From Halicephalobus mephisto (Eukaryota; Nematoda; Chromadorea; Rhabditida; Panagrolaimidae): a stretch of DNA of 64,000 nucleotides. Numbering within the stretch: position 1 is the stretch's first letter; the number at the start of each line of letters is the position of its first letter. The stretch lies in assembly GCA_009193035.1 (NCBI GenBank), contig SWDT01000010.1, forward strand, positions 744,001-808,000, in the 5' to 3' direction. The translations under genes were made by a program, and so were the position numbers. The notes under the pieces are model-generated. The model made no database searches, had not been told where the DNA came from, and saw only the letters and a program-made list of their open reading frames with translations. This document shows positions 21,681 to 33,181 of this stretch, piece by piece.

Positions 21681-23511
21681 TTAAATTTTCTCAATTTTAC
21701 ACTTTAGTTCGACAGTTGACTTTAAAAGAGACGCGGTTGAAATAGGAATCGGTAACCCTGGCATGCCTTCACTAGGTAGGAAGTTATAGTTCTTGATGAG
21801 ATCAACAAGGGTTAATCTCATCTCAAACTCCGCAAACCGCATGCCAAGGCAGTTCCTAGGTCCTGCTCCGAACGGCAGATAAGCCAGTGGATGTCGAGAG
21901 TTCTTGTTTTCTGGAGAAAACCTCTCTGGATCAAATTCAAAAGGATCGGGATAATGTTCAGGATCATGATGAATGTGATAAATGCTAAAGCTGACAGAGT
22001 TCCCTTTTTTAAGTTCCAGCCCATTAATTACTGTGTCTTTTTGGCAAAGTCTGTTAGATCTGACTGCTGGAGGATACATTCTGAGAGTTTCCGAAATGAC
22101 ATGATTGAGATAATGTAGTTTCGACATATCTTCGTAATCAATGGTTTCCCTTCCATCCAAGACCTGTAGCACTTCTTCTCGAAGTTTTTGCTGAATATCT
22201 GGTTTTTGAGACAGAATATAGCAGACGAAATGGAGGGTACTTGCAGTTGTCTCATACCCTGCAATTAGAAAGAGGAATAATTGAGCTAAGATTTCAACTT
22301 TAGAGAGCGTTTGCTGAGTTTTGGAAGATTCTGGTTGAGAAATTGTTTCAGATACGATATCGACATCTTCTGTAGCTATTTGAATCTTTTCATTGTCATC
22401 TAGAGCATTTAAAAGAAGTTGAAACGCGTCGTTGTATTTCTGCAAAAACATTTTTATATAAAAACCATTAAAATTAACTGACGTCTGCTGCTTGTGGATC
22501 TTTTAGTCTCTGTTCCATTATATTTGTCAAAGATTTAGTAAAATAATCCAGCATATCGTCTTGAAAGCCGGTCTTCCCAGTTAACCATGAATAAGCCCGA
22601 AAAGCGTTAGGAAAAGACACTAAATTCGGAGTTACATTACCTATCATTTTATGCACTAATCTTACACGCAAGAACAACTATCGGATCTGTCAATTTGACT
22701 TCGAACACCTTTTTTGCATAATACAGGAAGAGAGAGCTTTCGTTTTCATCAAAACTATTTAGATCTGCAGCAAACACCGTTCTTCCCATGATATTCATCG
22801 TCAACTTTGAGAGCATACTAAACAAATAGAATCCAAAGATTAGTACCTAGTAATCAAGGACCCACTCTTTCAAGGGAACATCAGTCCCATCTTCGGCATA
22901 CTTCTCGAGATGTTTGACCAATTCGTTTGAACAGAATCGCATTGCTGGAATTAGTTTTTTCATTTTCCCAGAAGTAAAAGCAGGAGTAATTCGACGTCGG
23001 ATTCTTCTCCAATCATGTCCTTTTTTTACAGTTAAAACTGAAGCTCGTAAATCATTTTCATTAATATCTCCCAAATCAGGTCGATCAGGAAAAGAGTCGA
23101 AATTTTTTATTAAAATTTCTTTGAGTAAATCCAGATCTTGGATTAGGAGATCAGGAATTCCATTTAATACAGCTCCGAAGATTTTGCCATATTTCTCAAT
23201 ATTGACTTTGTCAAATTCATGCATGGATTTGAACAAGTCCATGAAGCTCCCGTTATAAAAGTTTCCTTTAGGACCTGGAATGCCCTTCTTATGCCAGTAT
23301 TCATTGTACTGATCTAGATGACTAAAAATAATTCGGTTAGTGCTGATGAAAATAATATTTCTGAAACTTACTAATAAAGCGCTCCAATAGATCCAAACAA
23401 AATCGAAAATGCAATGAAGTTTGAAAATAACTTAAACAATACATAGATGTAGAAAGTAAACAAAACGATAAGTTCACCAGGACCAATTTTGTGAATATCA
23501 AATTTGACCAT
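21681..23511 (-). CDS. cytochrome P450, CYP3-clan (CYP13/CYP25-like), about 548 aa, frame conflict at one junction
   Basis: Exons are 23372-23511, 23322-based acceptor to 22862 (22862-23321), 22666-22817, 22483-22619 and 21681-22439. The N terminus (from the ATG at 23511; an in-frame ATG also lies at 23553) has an ER anchor. The proline hinge is GIPGPKG, the C-helix WRRIRRRITPAF, the I-helix AGYETTAS (about 356-363), the K-helix ETLR (413-416) and PERF (467-470). The heme loop FGAGPRNCLG has its Cys ligand at about 493. All catalytic landmarks are intact. It should hydroxylate lipophilic substrates with P450 reductase at the ER. The oddity is that the intron between 22862 and 22817 has usable ends (GTCCTT..GTTTAG, 44 bp), but joining them leaves the frame off by one base. 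The expected protein runs KEW then MLSKLTMN. So this is either an unusual splice, a sequence error or a recent disabling indel. Confidence 0.82.
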
Positions 23512-23553
23512 TCTAACTATCGATTTACTTTTTGAAATAGAAAAGAATTTCAA

Positions 23554-26500
23554 AATTTATGTATTGTTGACATGGCTTGAACAATTCTTTGAAAGCCTTT
23601 TTATAAATCGATTGGAACACAAAAATGACACAAAGTTGTTGAGCCTTCCTATGTCAAGAAATTGTGTTCATGTTTTTTGATGTTTAATATTTGAAACTCA
23701 GAAAAATAACTGGTTTTTTTGCAACTTTTCCGAATTTTATAACCATGATTCTAGATAATTGGATTGTTATCTTGCTGAAATTGCAACTTAATTTAGGAAC
23801 AAAATTACACAATACTTAATTGAACTTATTTTTGAATCAATATTTAATATGACAATAATAAATAAAATATGCAGTAGTTTAAAAGGATTAATACCACATT
23901 AAATATTATTTGTAATATTGTTGAAGTTATAAATTTATTATTCTAAGAAAATTAATTAATCGTATGTTTTACAGTATTTTTTTGCCTCTATTAACAATGA
24001 TGGATTTTGAATAACTAATCTTTTTCGATTCGCTTTGTGTAATTTTTATCCCGTGGTTAGTAGTGATTTATTTTACAATAGATATAATGATAATATTCAA
24101 ACTTTTTTATTCTAATTGTCAGTAATTGATAAAAAATAAGGTTTATACACAAAATACGACAGCCGAAAATACTTTTGTTTTTTTATTTCGACAAAAACCG
24201 AAAACATTAAAGAACATGAGGTTTTTTGAACCCTTCTGAAAGACAACTATTGTCTAGGTTATTTAACTCTGTTTTCTGTCACTTTCAAAAAATATAAGGG
24301 TACTTATTACGTCGTAATTAGTAGGAATTAGTGCTGCATATTAACATAGAACGTAAAGGAATATTTTTGTCAAACTTATTACGTTAGTTGAAAATGAATA
24401 TGTTTAACCAACCAAGAATCAAGTCATATTACTTCTACTTGTGAGGTTGTTTCCAAGAAATTCATATTTTTATGACGTTATGATCCTATCTAGATGTTAT
24501 CAGCTCTTTTGATCATTAGACCTTTATTATCAACTGACAAATTAATCAGCTTATTGGAAACAGTATACTTTAAGTTACAGCCACAACAAATCGATTACCG
24601 TCCCTATCAATTACATTCCTTATACACATAAATCCCAAGAAATATTTCCTGGAATTCTGATTACTCCTGAAAGTTTACAAGCAGTTATCATTGCAAAGGA
24701 AATCTCAAACCAAACCCCCTCAATTATTCGTCAAGTTACATCATTAGAGAATCAACCGACCTTTGAAGTAGATTAAACATCCGGAAACATGGAATTTTCA
24801 TTCCATTCTTGATGGACTTTGTGGTGGAATAATAATATATCAAAGTAGAATACTCGTTGGAGAAATAATTGCACAAGTGCTGAAAAAAGCAAAGCATAGA
24901 ATGGCATTCGATAAATACGGTAATAAGGATGGAGTTAATTACAAAAATTCTCGGATTAAATAAGGGAAATAAGAGACATTTTAAGATGAAAAGAAAAATT
25001 AAGTGCTTTAATATTGAATTAAACGAATGTTCTTCGATTTTTGAAAATAAAAATAAATCATATTTGAATTAATGTTTTCGAAATATACAAAAGTTCGAAG
25101 TTCAATGAGTATATAAAAATTGTTTTTAAATAAAAGTAGTTTTTCAACAATAAAATTAGAATTTCGACAACTACATGAGTTCCAGATACTTTTTCTAATT
25201 TGTTACTTTACTATACAATACAAGAACAATTTTATATACAGAACTGAGTTGTTTTACGTATGTGCAAAGAAATCCGACTTCATGATACTTCTTTGACTAT
25301 GGTTTTTGAACAAGATTGCAGACTGTTATATAATATTCTGAAATTTTGTAGAATTTACTGGATGTTTTTGAAATCTTTAAGGATTCTGGATACAAGAAAT
25401 TCTATATTTTCCATCATCAATCGGAATACTCTAGAAATTTTCGCTAAAACTAATATTTAAAGTTGTGTGTCAAGCATTCCAATTTTCATGGTAATGCGAT
25501 GCTTTTAAGTTTATCGGATTCAACTATTCACGTGAATGTGATTTTAAAAAAAATGATCAGAGTACATCCATTTTTCATGATTCTGTAGGTCTTGAAATTA
25601 AAGTACTAAAGGAACGTCTGTCGATCCTCTAGATTAGGTATTCAGGAAGTGCTTAAAAGTGAGTATCTTCGGCCACCAATCTTGTGATAACGGAACTGGT
25701 ACCTCTATATCAGATCGTTGTCACTTGAGATGTTGCACGCAATTACAGAATTAGGTTGTTGTCATTTTAAAAAAGTTAAAAATATGAATCACCAGTTTGT
25801 ATTTTGTTTAATCAATAAAACAATATCCGTATCAAACCATAATTTGCAGGTAAAAGATTAATTACAGATCTGTCGATAACAAGGCATTCCTCTTCATTTT
25901 CTCCGGTTCAGCTTGACTAGAATCCAATCCTTATCACTAAAAACCAAAGTAACTTCTCTAAGGTCCAACTTTCTTCGATGGACTTTGTTACTCTTGTCTT
26001 TTTTTCAAAGCCGATGGACAATGGCTATAACCGAGATACAGAATTAGTAGCCTGTAGGCGATTTTGTTCTTTGTCCTTCATGCAAAAGTGCTTTTCTTGT
26101 TTTTTTCAAGAAAACAAGGTTGGTTACTCGATCAACATCACCTCATAGGTTCAAAGGGCAAAAGGTGGGCAGATTACCGTTGTTTTATTTTGGAGGCAGA
26201 ATGATGCACGTAAGATCAGAGACAATGGGTATAAAAGAAGCCACTGGAGTAGAAGTTCTGAATGTTCTCTTCTCGAGAATATCAGGAGATACGAGTCATA
26301 TTAGCTTTGAAGTCCCTCGAAAAGGAGGTAATTTTTCCATTAAAAAACATCCGAGTTTTTTTCTCTCTGTAATTTCGAATAACATTTTATTTTTCGATTG
26401 ATTTTCATACATTTAGGATTAATATAAACTAAGACGAGTATTTATCTAATGATACTGTAAGATAATTCTTTTTTAAATTAAATTACTAAACAATGGAAAC

Positions 26501-26644
26501 AGAAACTTGTTCAATAGTCCCCGAACGAAATTTTTGTCTTTTTCCAAATAATCCGAGATTAATGGTCTTTTTTAATACGGAAATGTTCCTCACTTTTATT
26601 GATCTCACTTGGCATTTTCATTAATTAATTGCTTATAGAGAGTC
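23554..26644. other. 3 kb intergenic stretch with a possible coding relic
   Basis: Mostly AT-rich spacer. At about 24,548-24,775 and 24,776-24,968 two adjacent frames carry coding-like sequence without an ATG (for example FPGILITPESLQAVIIAKEI, then HPETWNFHSILDGLCGG in another frame), which suggests a frameshifted relic of unknown family. A 93-codon frame at 26,120-26,401 is open but unconvincing. The last 30 bases before the desaturase ATG contain GCTTATAG, a plausible spliced-leader acceptor. Confidence 0.4.
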
Positions 26645-27704
26645 ATGGCTGTCATCACCCAAACCATCACTTCCCCTATCCAGATAGAAGATCTTACTAA
26701 AGATCAGTTTCTTTCTCAGGATTTCGAAGTGACCAAGAAGCTCAATGAAGAAGCAAAGAAGACTGCGTTCAAGCCAAAGTACATCTGGAAGAACGTGTTT
26801 CTCTTTACTCTTCTCCACATCGGGGCAATCGTTGGGTTCTACCAGTTTCTCTTCTTAGCCAAGTGGCAAACTGTTGTATGGAGTAATATCTTGATTTTTT
26901 TGACAAATTATTATATTGAACTTTTTAGCACTCCTTGGATGGGTCATTTCTGGAGTCGGAGTCACTGCCGGGGCCCATCGTCTCTGGTCCCACAAGAGCT
27001 ACAAGGCCAACTTCCCCCTGAGGGTTCTTCTCATGTTGATGGACTCAATGGCCTTCCAAAATGACGTTATCGAATGGTCTCGAGACCATCGTTGCCACCA
27101 CAAATGGACCGACACTGATGCAGATCCCCATAACGTCAACAGGGGATTCTTTTTCTCTCATATGGGATGGCTTTTACAGAAAAAACACCCGAAAATAACT
27201 GAAATGGGAAGCAAACTAGATTTGTCTGATTTATTTGCTGATCCTGTTCTGACTTTCCAAAGGAAGTTCTACCTCCCTCTTGTAGCCCTCTGTTGTTTCC
27301 TCTTCCCGACTGCTTTTGCAGTTTATTTCTGGGGAGAAAATCCGATAATTGCCTTTTATACCGCAGGAATTCTGAAATACGTCTTTAATCTTCATGGGAC
27401 TTGGTGCATTAATTCCGTCTCTCATATGTTTGGATACAGACCCTATGATGTCAACATCAGTCCAGTGGAATCGACGTGGACTACGATAACGGCTTTCGGA
27501 GAAGGAGGTCATAACTATCATCATACGTTCCCTCAAGACTACAGAACGAGTGAAATGCCTTTGATGCTGAATATCACGAAGGGATTCATCGACTTTTTCG
27601 CCTACATCGGGTGGGCTTATGACAGGAAAAGTGTCGCTGACGAGATTATCCGGCGTCAGAAGGCAAAACAGGAAGAAATTTTGAAAATGAGAAAGAATAA
27701 TTAA
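26645..27704 (+). CDS. fat-5/6/7: delta-9 acyl-CoA (stearoyl/palmitoyl-CoA) desaturase, 337 aa
   Basis: Exons 26645-26882 and 26929-27704 join in phase 1 through a 46-bp intron (donor GTAATATC). The three histidine boxes that bind the di-iron centre are present: HRLWSH at 96-101, HRCHH at 133-137 and HNYHH at 274-278, plus the further ligand motif NSVSH at 241-245. Two hydrophobic pairs flank the boxes, as in all membrane acyl-CoA desaturases. Length and blocks such as NDVIEW, KWTDTDADPHN and HTFPQDYRTSE match nematode FAT-5/FAT-6/FAT-7 closely. The enzyme puts the first double bond at carbon 9 of palmitoyl- or stearoyl-CoA in the ER, using cytochrome b5. Which of the three paralogues it matches best cannot be decided by eye. 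In C. elegans these genes are controlled by nuclear receptors; no site was identified here. Confidence 0.95.
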
Positions 27705-30026
27705 GAGAAATGACTGTAATTAATAATATATGCATTTAATTTTAAGATGTAAAAAATCAAAATGTCATAAAAATTAAGCACTATTATGAAACTGTCTCAA
27801 GGAAAAGTTTTAGGATTTTTGGAAACATATTATAAAAATTAATAGTAAGTATTGACACGGAAACGGTTCGAGATGAATTTTCAGAATCGTCTAGCAAACT
27901 TCGAAACTACTGATTTTCAGATTTTTGGTTGAAATAGTTTCTCGAAATTCTAGAAATTTCGATGGAATTCTTGTTAGAAAAAATGAATAATAATCGAAAT
28001 CTAAATTAATAAATTATTGACTATCACAGAATTTAGTACCTAAGATCAGAAAAATAATTGCAAAATTTTTAAACAATCTTGGTTAAATCTATGCTTTATG
28101 TGAATAAATTATGAAAAATATTTTTAATAACAAATTTGAAAGTATTCTTGAAATATCCATGAAAATCATGTATTAAAAACTTTAATTAAGTTATTCTTTT
28201 ATATTTTTACTTTATCTTTTGTATTTTTATGAATAATTATATTATTCATCGTTACGACATGTGTCCTCGATTGTTTCCTTTTTATGAAATTACTTTTTAT
28301 ATTATTTTTATTAAAATTCTATTAAAGCTTCTAAAATCTTCCAGAGTTGAATACAAGCTTCTAAGATGTTCTGGAATCTTATAAATACTTTTGGAGCTTT
28401 CCAGAGTTGAATAGAAAGTTCGGGAATTTTCGATAATCTTATTGAAGATTCTGGAACCAATATCTAAAATCAAGAATTCTAGAATCTCTTAGTTTTTGAA
28501 TATTCACTTCAAGTTCATTTAACAACTACTTCCATTTTCACTTTTGGAAGAAAGTAATTTTTCTGCATCAGCAACATTCGTCCTTTGAAATAACAAACAA
28601 TATTTCTGCTTTCATAAACTCCCAAATAAGGATAACCTCCAGAACCCCCTGCTATGGCAATTAGTTTGTTGCCCAAGAAACGACGTCAAGTTGACAAATT
28701 TGTAAATTCCAAACTAAGAAAAGAAAATTGCAGCTTGTCGAGAACGCCAATTCCTAACCAGCTGTCGAGGCAAAAAAGGTGATACGGAAAAGGCGGCTGA
28801 ACAGAGTCAAGGCTGCTAATGTTTGGCTAGCTGCTTGACGGCCACCTGAAGCACTTAATTGGAAATTTCCATGCTTTCATCCGAATTTTTGTGGTGGAAA
28901 TCTCAGTGAATAAATTGGTTTCTTTCTGAGAATCCCTTAGATAAGAAGACATCTAGAATATTCGCTTTCTTATGAAAATCTAAAAATACCGAAGAATGTC
29001 TTTTCTTTAATTAGGAGATTTGTAAAACTCGGAAATATCCATAAAGATCTTTTGATTCTTCCAGGAAACACCTTATATCTATGATTTTAGAAGATGTCCT
29101 CAGGGTTTCTGTATCGAGGACAATTGACATCAATGATGAATTTTTTACACTGCTTTTAAAAAATGACTATCTCTGAGAGTTTCTAAAAATCCACTTATTC
29201 ATCACCAGGGCAACTTTGACCAACTATGTTTTTCATCGTTTGGAACAGTTCCCTCAACTATAATCAAACAAGACCTTATCGATCTCGGGTCCGCACGGGC
29301 GCTCCCATGATTCTCGATTGAATTGATTCAAAAGCTTGTCCTAAAAGTGATTCATATAAATTTTCATTTTTGGTTGTTATGATTTTGTCCAGATCAGCTT
29401 TAGAACCGGTTGTTTTTACCCCCAAATTGATGTCGTGTTCACTGAAAAATCAGTCTTTTTGTTTGTTTCAGGCCACCCGCTTCGCCACGTGAGTAGGCAC
29501 AGAGTGAACGAAAAATAAGTATCAATAAAATTATGTTCGAATAACAGCGGTCTGAAGCGCTAAAAAGGGTTTCACTATTCAAACGACTTAATTTTATTAT
29601 TCAATATGAATAAAAACAGAAATTTGCCCCAAATATACCAAAACGCTTCAAATTATATAAAAATACCTAGAACTATCCAGAAAACTCCTTCAGAATTAAC
29701 GTTTTTGTATTTTTGCAAATCTCGGAAAACTCGGAATCCTTACAGCTTAACGGCCTAAAAGTTACCGTGTGTTTTCTTTCATACGTGGCAAATGACGTAC
29801 AGTTTTGCAATGGGCCTGATCACTTGACTGGCTTTATGTGGAAAAGACAAATTTTTCAATAAATGATTTTTATTATTCGAGAACTTTATTTTCCTTGTGA
29901 AATATTTTTTCTCGCTCGGAACATTAGGCAAATTTTGTAATTACAAAGTAGTTTTACTATATCTTCGTTTTTAATGCTACGTTTTGTAGACGTGAATCAG
30001 AGAAACGGGTCTCCTTCGAATCTACC
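27705..30026. other. 2.3 kb intergenic stretch
   Basis: AT-rich and low-complexity to about 28,500. A less AT-rich block at about 28,530-28,870 contains, on the minus strand, an open coding-like run (IAIAGGSGGYPYLGVYE) ending at a stop near 28,525, but no complete gene could be assembled. 29,260-29,520 has GC-rich patches including CCACGTG. The right end is the promoter side of the GT10 gene. Confidence 0.4.
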
Positions 30027-31695
30027 ATGATTCGACGGTGGAAGACAGTGCCGTTTCGTTGGAGACCATTGCTGTTCTTCTGTATCGTTCTTTATGTGGT
30101 GCTCTATGTGCCTTCGTATTTCATAAGTAACAAAGTTTTCATCAAACCTGCAAGTGGATGATTTGTTTGTTTCATCTAATAAATACTTCTAGGAAAGGAA
30201 ATTCGACGACCTGATAGAATCGAACCGAATTCACTCTGCTGGAAGGGAGCTTTTGGAAGCCAGAAGGAACTCGATAGAAGCAGAACAACGAAGACCGAAT
30301 CCTAAAATTATCCAATTAAAGGAAGACAAAGATAATGAATATGCATTTGCCATAGATTATCGAGGGAAAAAGCTGTTTATTGAAGCTGTTCTCACCCATC
30401 CTGATGCAGAATCTCTGGAAACCAAAACTGTTCTTGATCCCAAAATAATTAGTACGTTTTCTGGATTAATTTCAATATAGCGACTTTTTTTAGAATCGAA
30501 AAAAATAATAGCCACTGTCGCAAGTACAGGTGGATTCTCAAATGCGAATCTTGGTGGATGTCCCGATTGGAACTGCGAAATTACTAGTAATAACATAGAA
30601 AACGCTGATATCGTAATTATGCAAGGAAAAAGTACACTTCCCAGAAAATCAAAACAATTATTCGTGTACTACAGTCAAGAATCCCCTCAGAATTCAGCTT
30701 CTCTTGGGGGCACCGGTACGTTCTTCAACATGACTTTGGGATTCAGACATGATTCACCCGCTGCTTCTCCTTATGGATATACTGTCAAGTTGGCAAAGCA
30801 ATCGAGAATTTCTCCAGAAGTTTCTGTTGCCGATGAAACGTTAGTTAAGAACAAATCAAAAGTAGCTTCTTGGTTTGTTAGTCATTGTGGAACTCAAAGC
30901 CGTAGGGAAGCTTTAGTTGCAGAACTACAAAAGTATCTTGAAGTAGATATCTATGGTGGTTGCGGACCTCTAAAGTGTGCCAAAGGAACCTCTTGTGAGA
31001 ATTCTATTGACACTGAGTGGGTTTTATCTAATTAAGTTCTCAAATAATGGACCATCTTCAGTTATCATTTTTATATGGCGTTAGAAAATTCCATTTGCGA
31101 AGATTATATCACGGAAAAACTGTGGAATCAAGGATATGGTCATACAGTCATCCCTATCGTTCTCCAAAGATCCATCATTGAACCTTACGTTCCTCCGCAT
31201 TCCTTTATTGCTTTCGATGATTATAAGAATATAGAAGAAATGGCTAAACACTTAAAATTCCTGATGGATAACAAAAAAGAATATTTGTGAGTTTTTGAAT
31301 TTATCTAAAACCGGATATTCTGAAAATCCGTGTCAAGTTGGTAACAAAATTGATTTTCACTTTTCAGAAAATACTTTGAATGGAGACGAAACTACGCCGT
31401 TATTTACCTAGATGGAAGAAAGCATGATGCTCTCGAAAGACCTTGGGGGTTCTGTCAGCTTTGCAGACTTGCTCATGTGTTGGATTCTGTCCCGACAGCA
31501 GTCTCAAATATAAAACTTCTGCCAAATGAGAATCTGGCTGAAAGATGGGATAAATCCTGTGAACCCGTCGGTCAATTAGCCACCAAACTTCTCAGTCAGA
31601 ACTCAAGTAACCGAAATGAAGGACCTAAGTCAAACAAGTTCCCGGAGAATGGGAAAGGAATACTGGTTGAAAGCGAGATGCGGGTCAAACCCTAA
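30027..31695 (+). CDS. GT10 alpha-1,3-fucosyltransferase, 480 aa
   Basis: Exons 30027-30134, 30193-30451, 30494-31016, 31062-31286 and 31368-31695 join in frame. The type II architecture is clear: a basic N terminus (MIRRWKTVPFRWRP), one membrane anchor at about 14-32, then a stem. In the catalytic domain the GT10 signature FYMALENSICEDYITEK is at about residues 300-316, split only at the exon 3/4 junction. C-terminal cysteines (FCQLCRL) are in place, and the tail after them is long and Asn/Lys-rich. The enzyme transfers fucose from GDP-fucose in alpha-1,3 linkage in the Golgi, as C. elegans FUT-1-type enzymes do on N-glycan cores; core versus antenna specificity is not decided. The last intron and the end of exon 4 are repeated at 38,560-38,700. 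The gene is tail-to-tail with the ground-like gene at 31,805. Confidence 0.9.
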
Positions 31696-31804
31696 TCAAG
31701 TGCAATTGTTGATTTTCACTAGTCAAAAGTTAATGTGGAGATATTTATTCTAATGAATAATGCACAAAGGAATTATTGCAATATAGTTCGAAAATAAGCG
31801 AGCT

Positions 31805-33181
31805 TTAACGACGAGCTCTCCAGGTGTAAGTGTAACGCTTGTATGGGGATTGCTGTTCGGGACCGATGATAGGAGCAGAAGAAGGATCAGAAACGATAGG
31901 AGCATTATTGAATCCTTCTTGATTTCCTCCCCGAAGGAAGTCGTCTCCAGGAAGCCTAGTTTTTCTGGGAGTAGCATAAGCCAAAATGAATCTGTTGTCT
32001 CTCTCAATTTTGCAAATGTAATTGTGGTAGAAATGACTCTTTGAAGCGTAGTCTCCAACTCCAGCTACGACCTCAAAGGGGGTGTTGAATTTAGCTTCAG
32101 TCAGATTCTGAACCTTGTTAGCAATCTGCTGAATGTTACAGCTACTCCAGTTTTCTCTGCTGTGTAAAAGTTCATCATAGGCTTTGTTCATGGTGTCTTC
32201 GAGATTGTTGTTGCAACACATGAAACCGTGGGGGTTAGTGTAGCACTCAGCTAAAGGATAATTTGGTCTCTCCTTGAATCCTTCTTGATTTGATTGGTCT
32301 CCAAAAGCGTCATTTCCTGGATGAGCAGGTGGTGGAGGAGGAGGTGGGGATGAAGGAGGAGCCGGTGCTAAAGTAGGGGCCGGAGTAGGGGCAGGAGTAG
32401 GAGCAGGAGCGGGGGCTGGGGCTGGGGCTGGGGCTGGGGCTGGGGCCGGAGCAGAAGCAGGGGCTGGTTGTTGGTATCCATAGGAAGGAATGTTGGTTTC
32501 GTATCCTTGCCAAGCAGGTTGAGGGTTCGGGGGTTGATAAGGATTGGGGGCTGCTGGTTGGGCAAACGTAGGAGTACCTAGAATTAATTTTCGTAATCAT
32601 GCGAAACTAAATGAAAAGAAAATAGAAGAGAGATTGAAAAGTATTAAAAATTGTTTAATTTGCAGCATGATCCATGCTGTGGGAAAAGGCTAGAGAATAG
32701 ACCACAACATTTTTCGACTCTCTTTTGGAGATTTTCTAAAACAACAGATCTTTAGCTGAACGAAGATGATTAGTGTAGGAAAAAGTGTTAAAGTTGAAAA
32801 CTACCGCAATGAGAAAGAAAAAGTGTGGAATTTTCAGAAAAAGCATGTAATCAGGAGAAGGAAAGAAGTCGGAATTCCAGCAGGCGAAGAACAGTGATCT
32901 CAATCACTCGTCATTACAGAGACTTTTTCAATGTAAACTGGCCTACCGTGGATGTGGGACTTTTTTACTGATAAATCTGTTGGGGTATCGTTGGATTTGA
33001 CCTGAAAATAAGAACTTATGAATAGAAATTTCCCATCGAAATTAGTTGAAATTCCATTTTCTATAGGGAAATAATCAGTTTACATATAGAAATCCATTTA
33101 CTATATATGATTTACTAGTTAACTTACTTGGTCTTGGGCTATAGCCCCAATGACTAACAATCCGAGTATGATAATCTTCAT
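31805..33181 (-). CDS. secreted ground-like domain protein, copy A, 293 aa
   Basis: Exons 33128-33181, 32947-33001 and 31805-32577 join in phases 0 and 1. Exon 1 is exactly a signal peptide (MKIIILGLLVIGAIAQ). The middle is a Pro/Ala-rich linker containing an (Ala-Pro) run of more than ten units, a GC-rich repeat in the DNA (about 32,380-32,465). The C-terminal domain starts at FMCCNNNLED and includes CNIQQIANKVQ, FEVVAGVGDYASKSHF and CKIERDNRFILAYATP, the Pfam Ground-like pattern with its conserved cysteines. Ground-like proteins are secreted nematode proteins related to the hedgehog-related families, linked to cuticle and epithelial matrix. Just upstream of the ATG, TTTTTAG precedes GTAATC, a good spliced-leader acceptor. 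A close paralogue lies at 38,779. Confidence 0.92.

Noticed and set aside
26120..26401. 93-codon frame upstream of the desaturase
   Set aside because: The frame starts from a non-ATG codon, its end runs into an AT-rich tail, and no in-phase splice to the desaturase was found.
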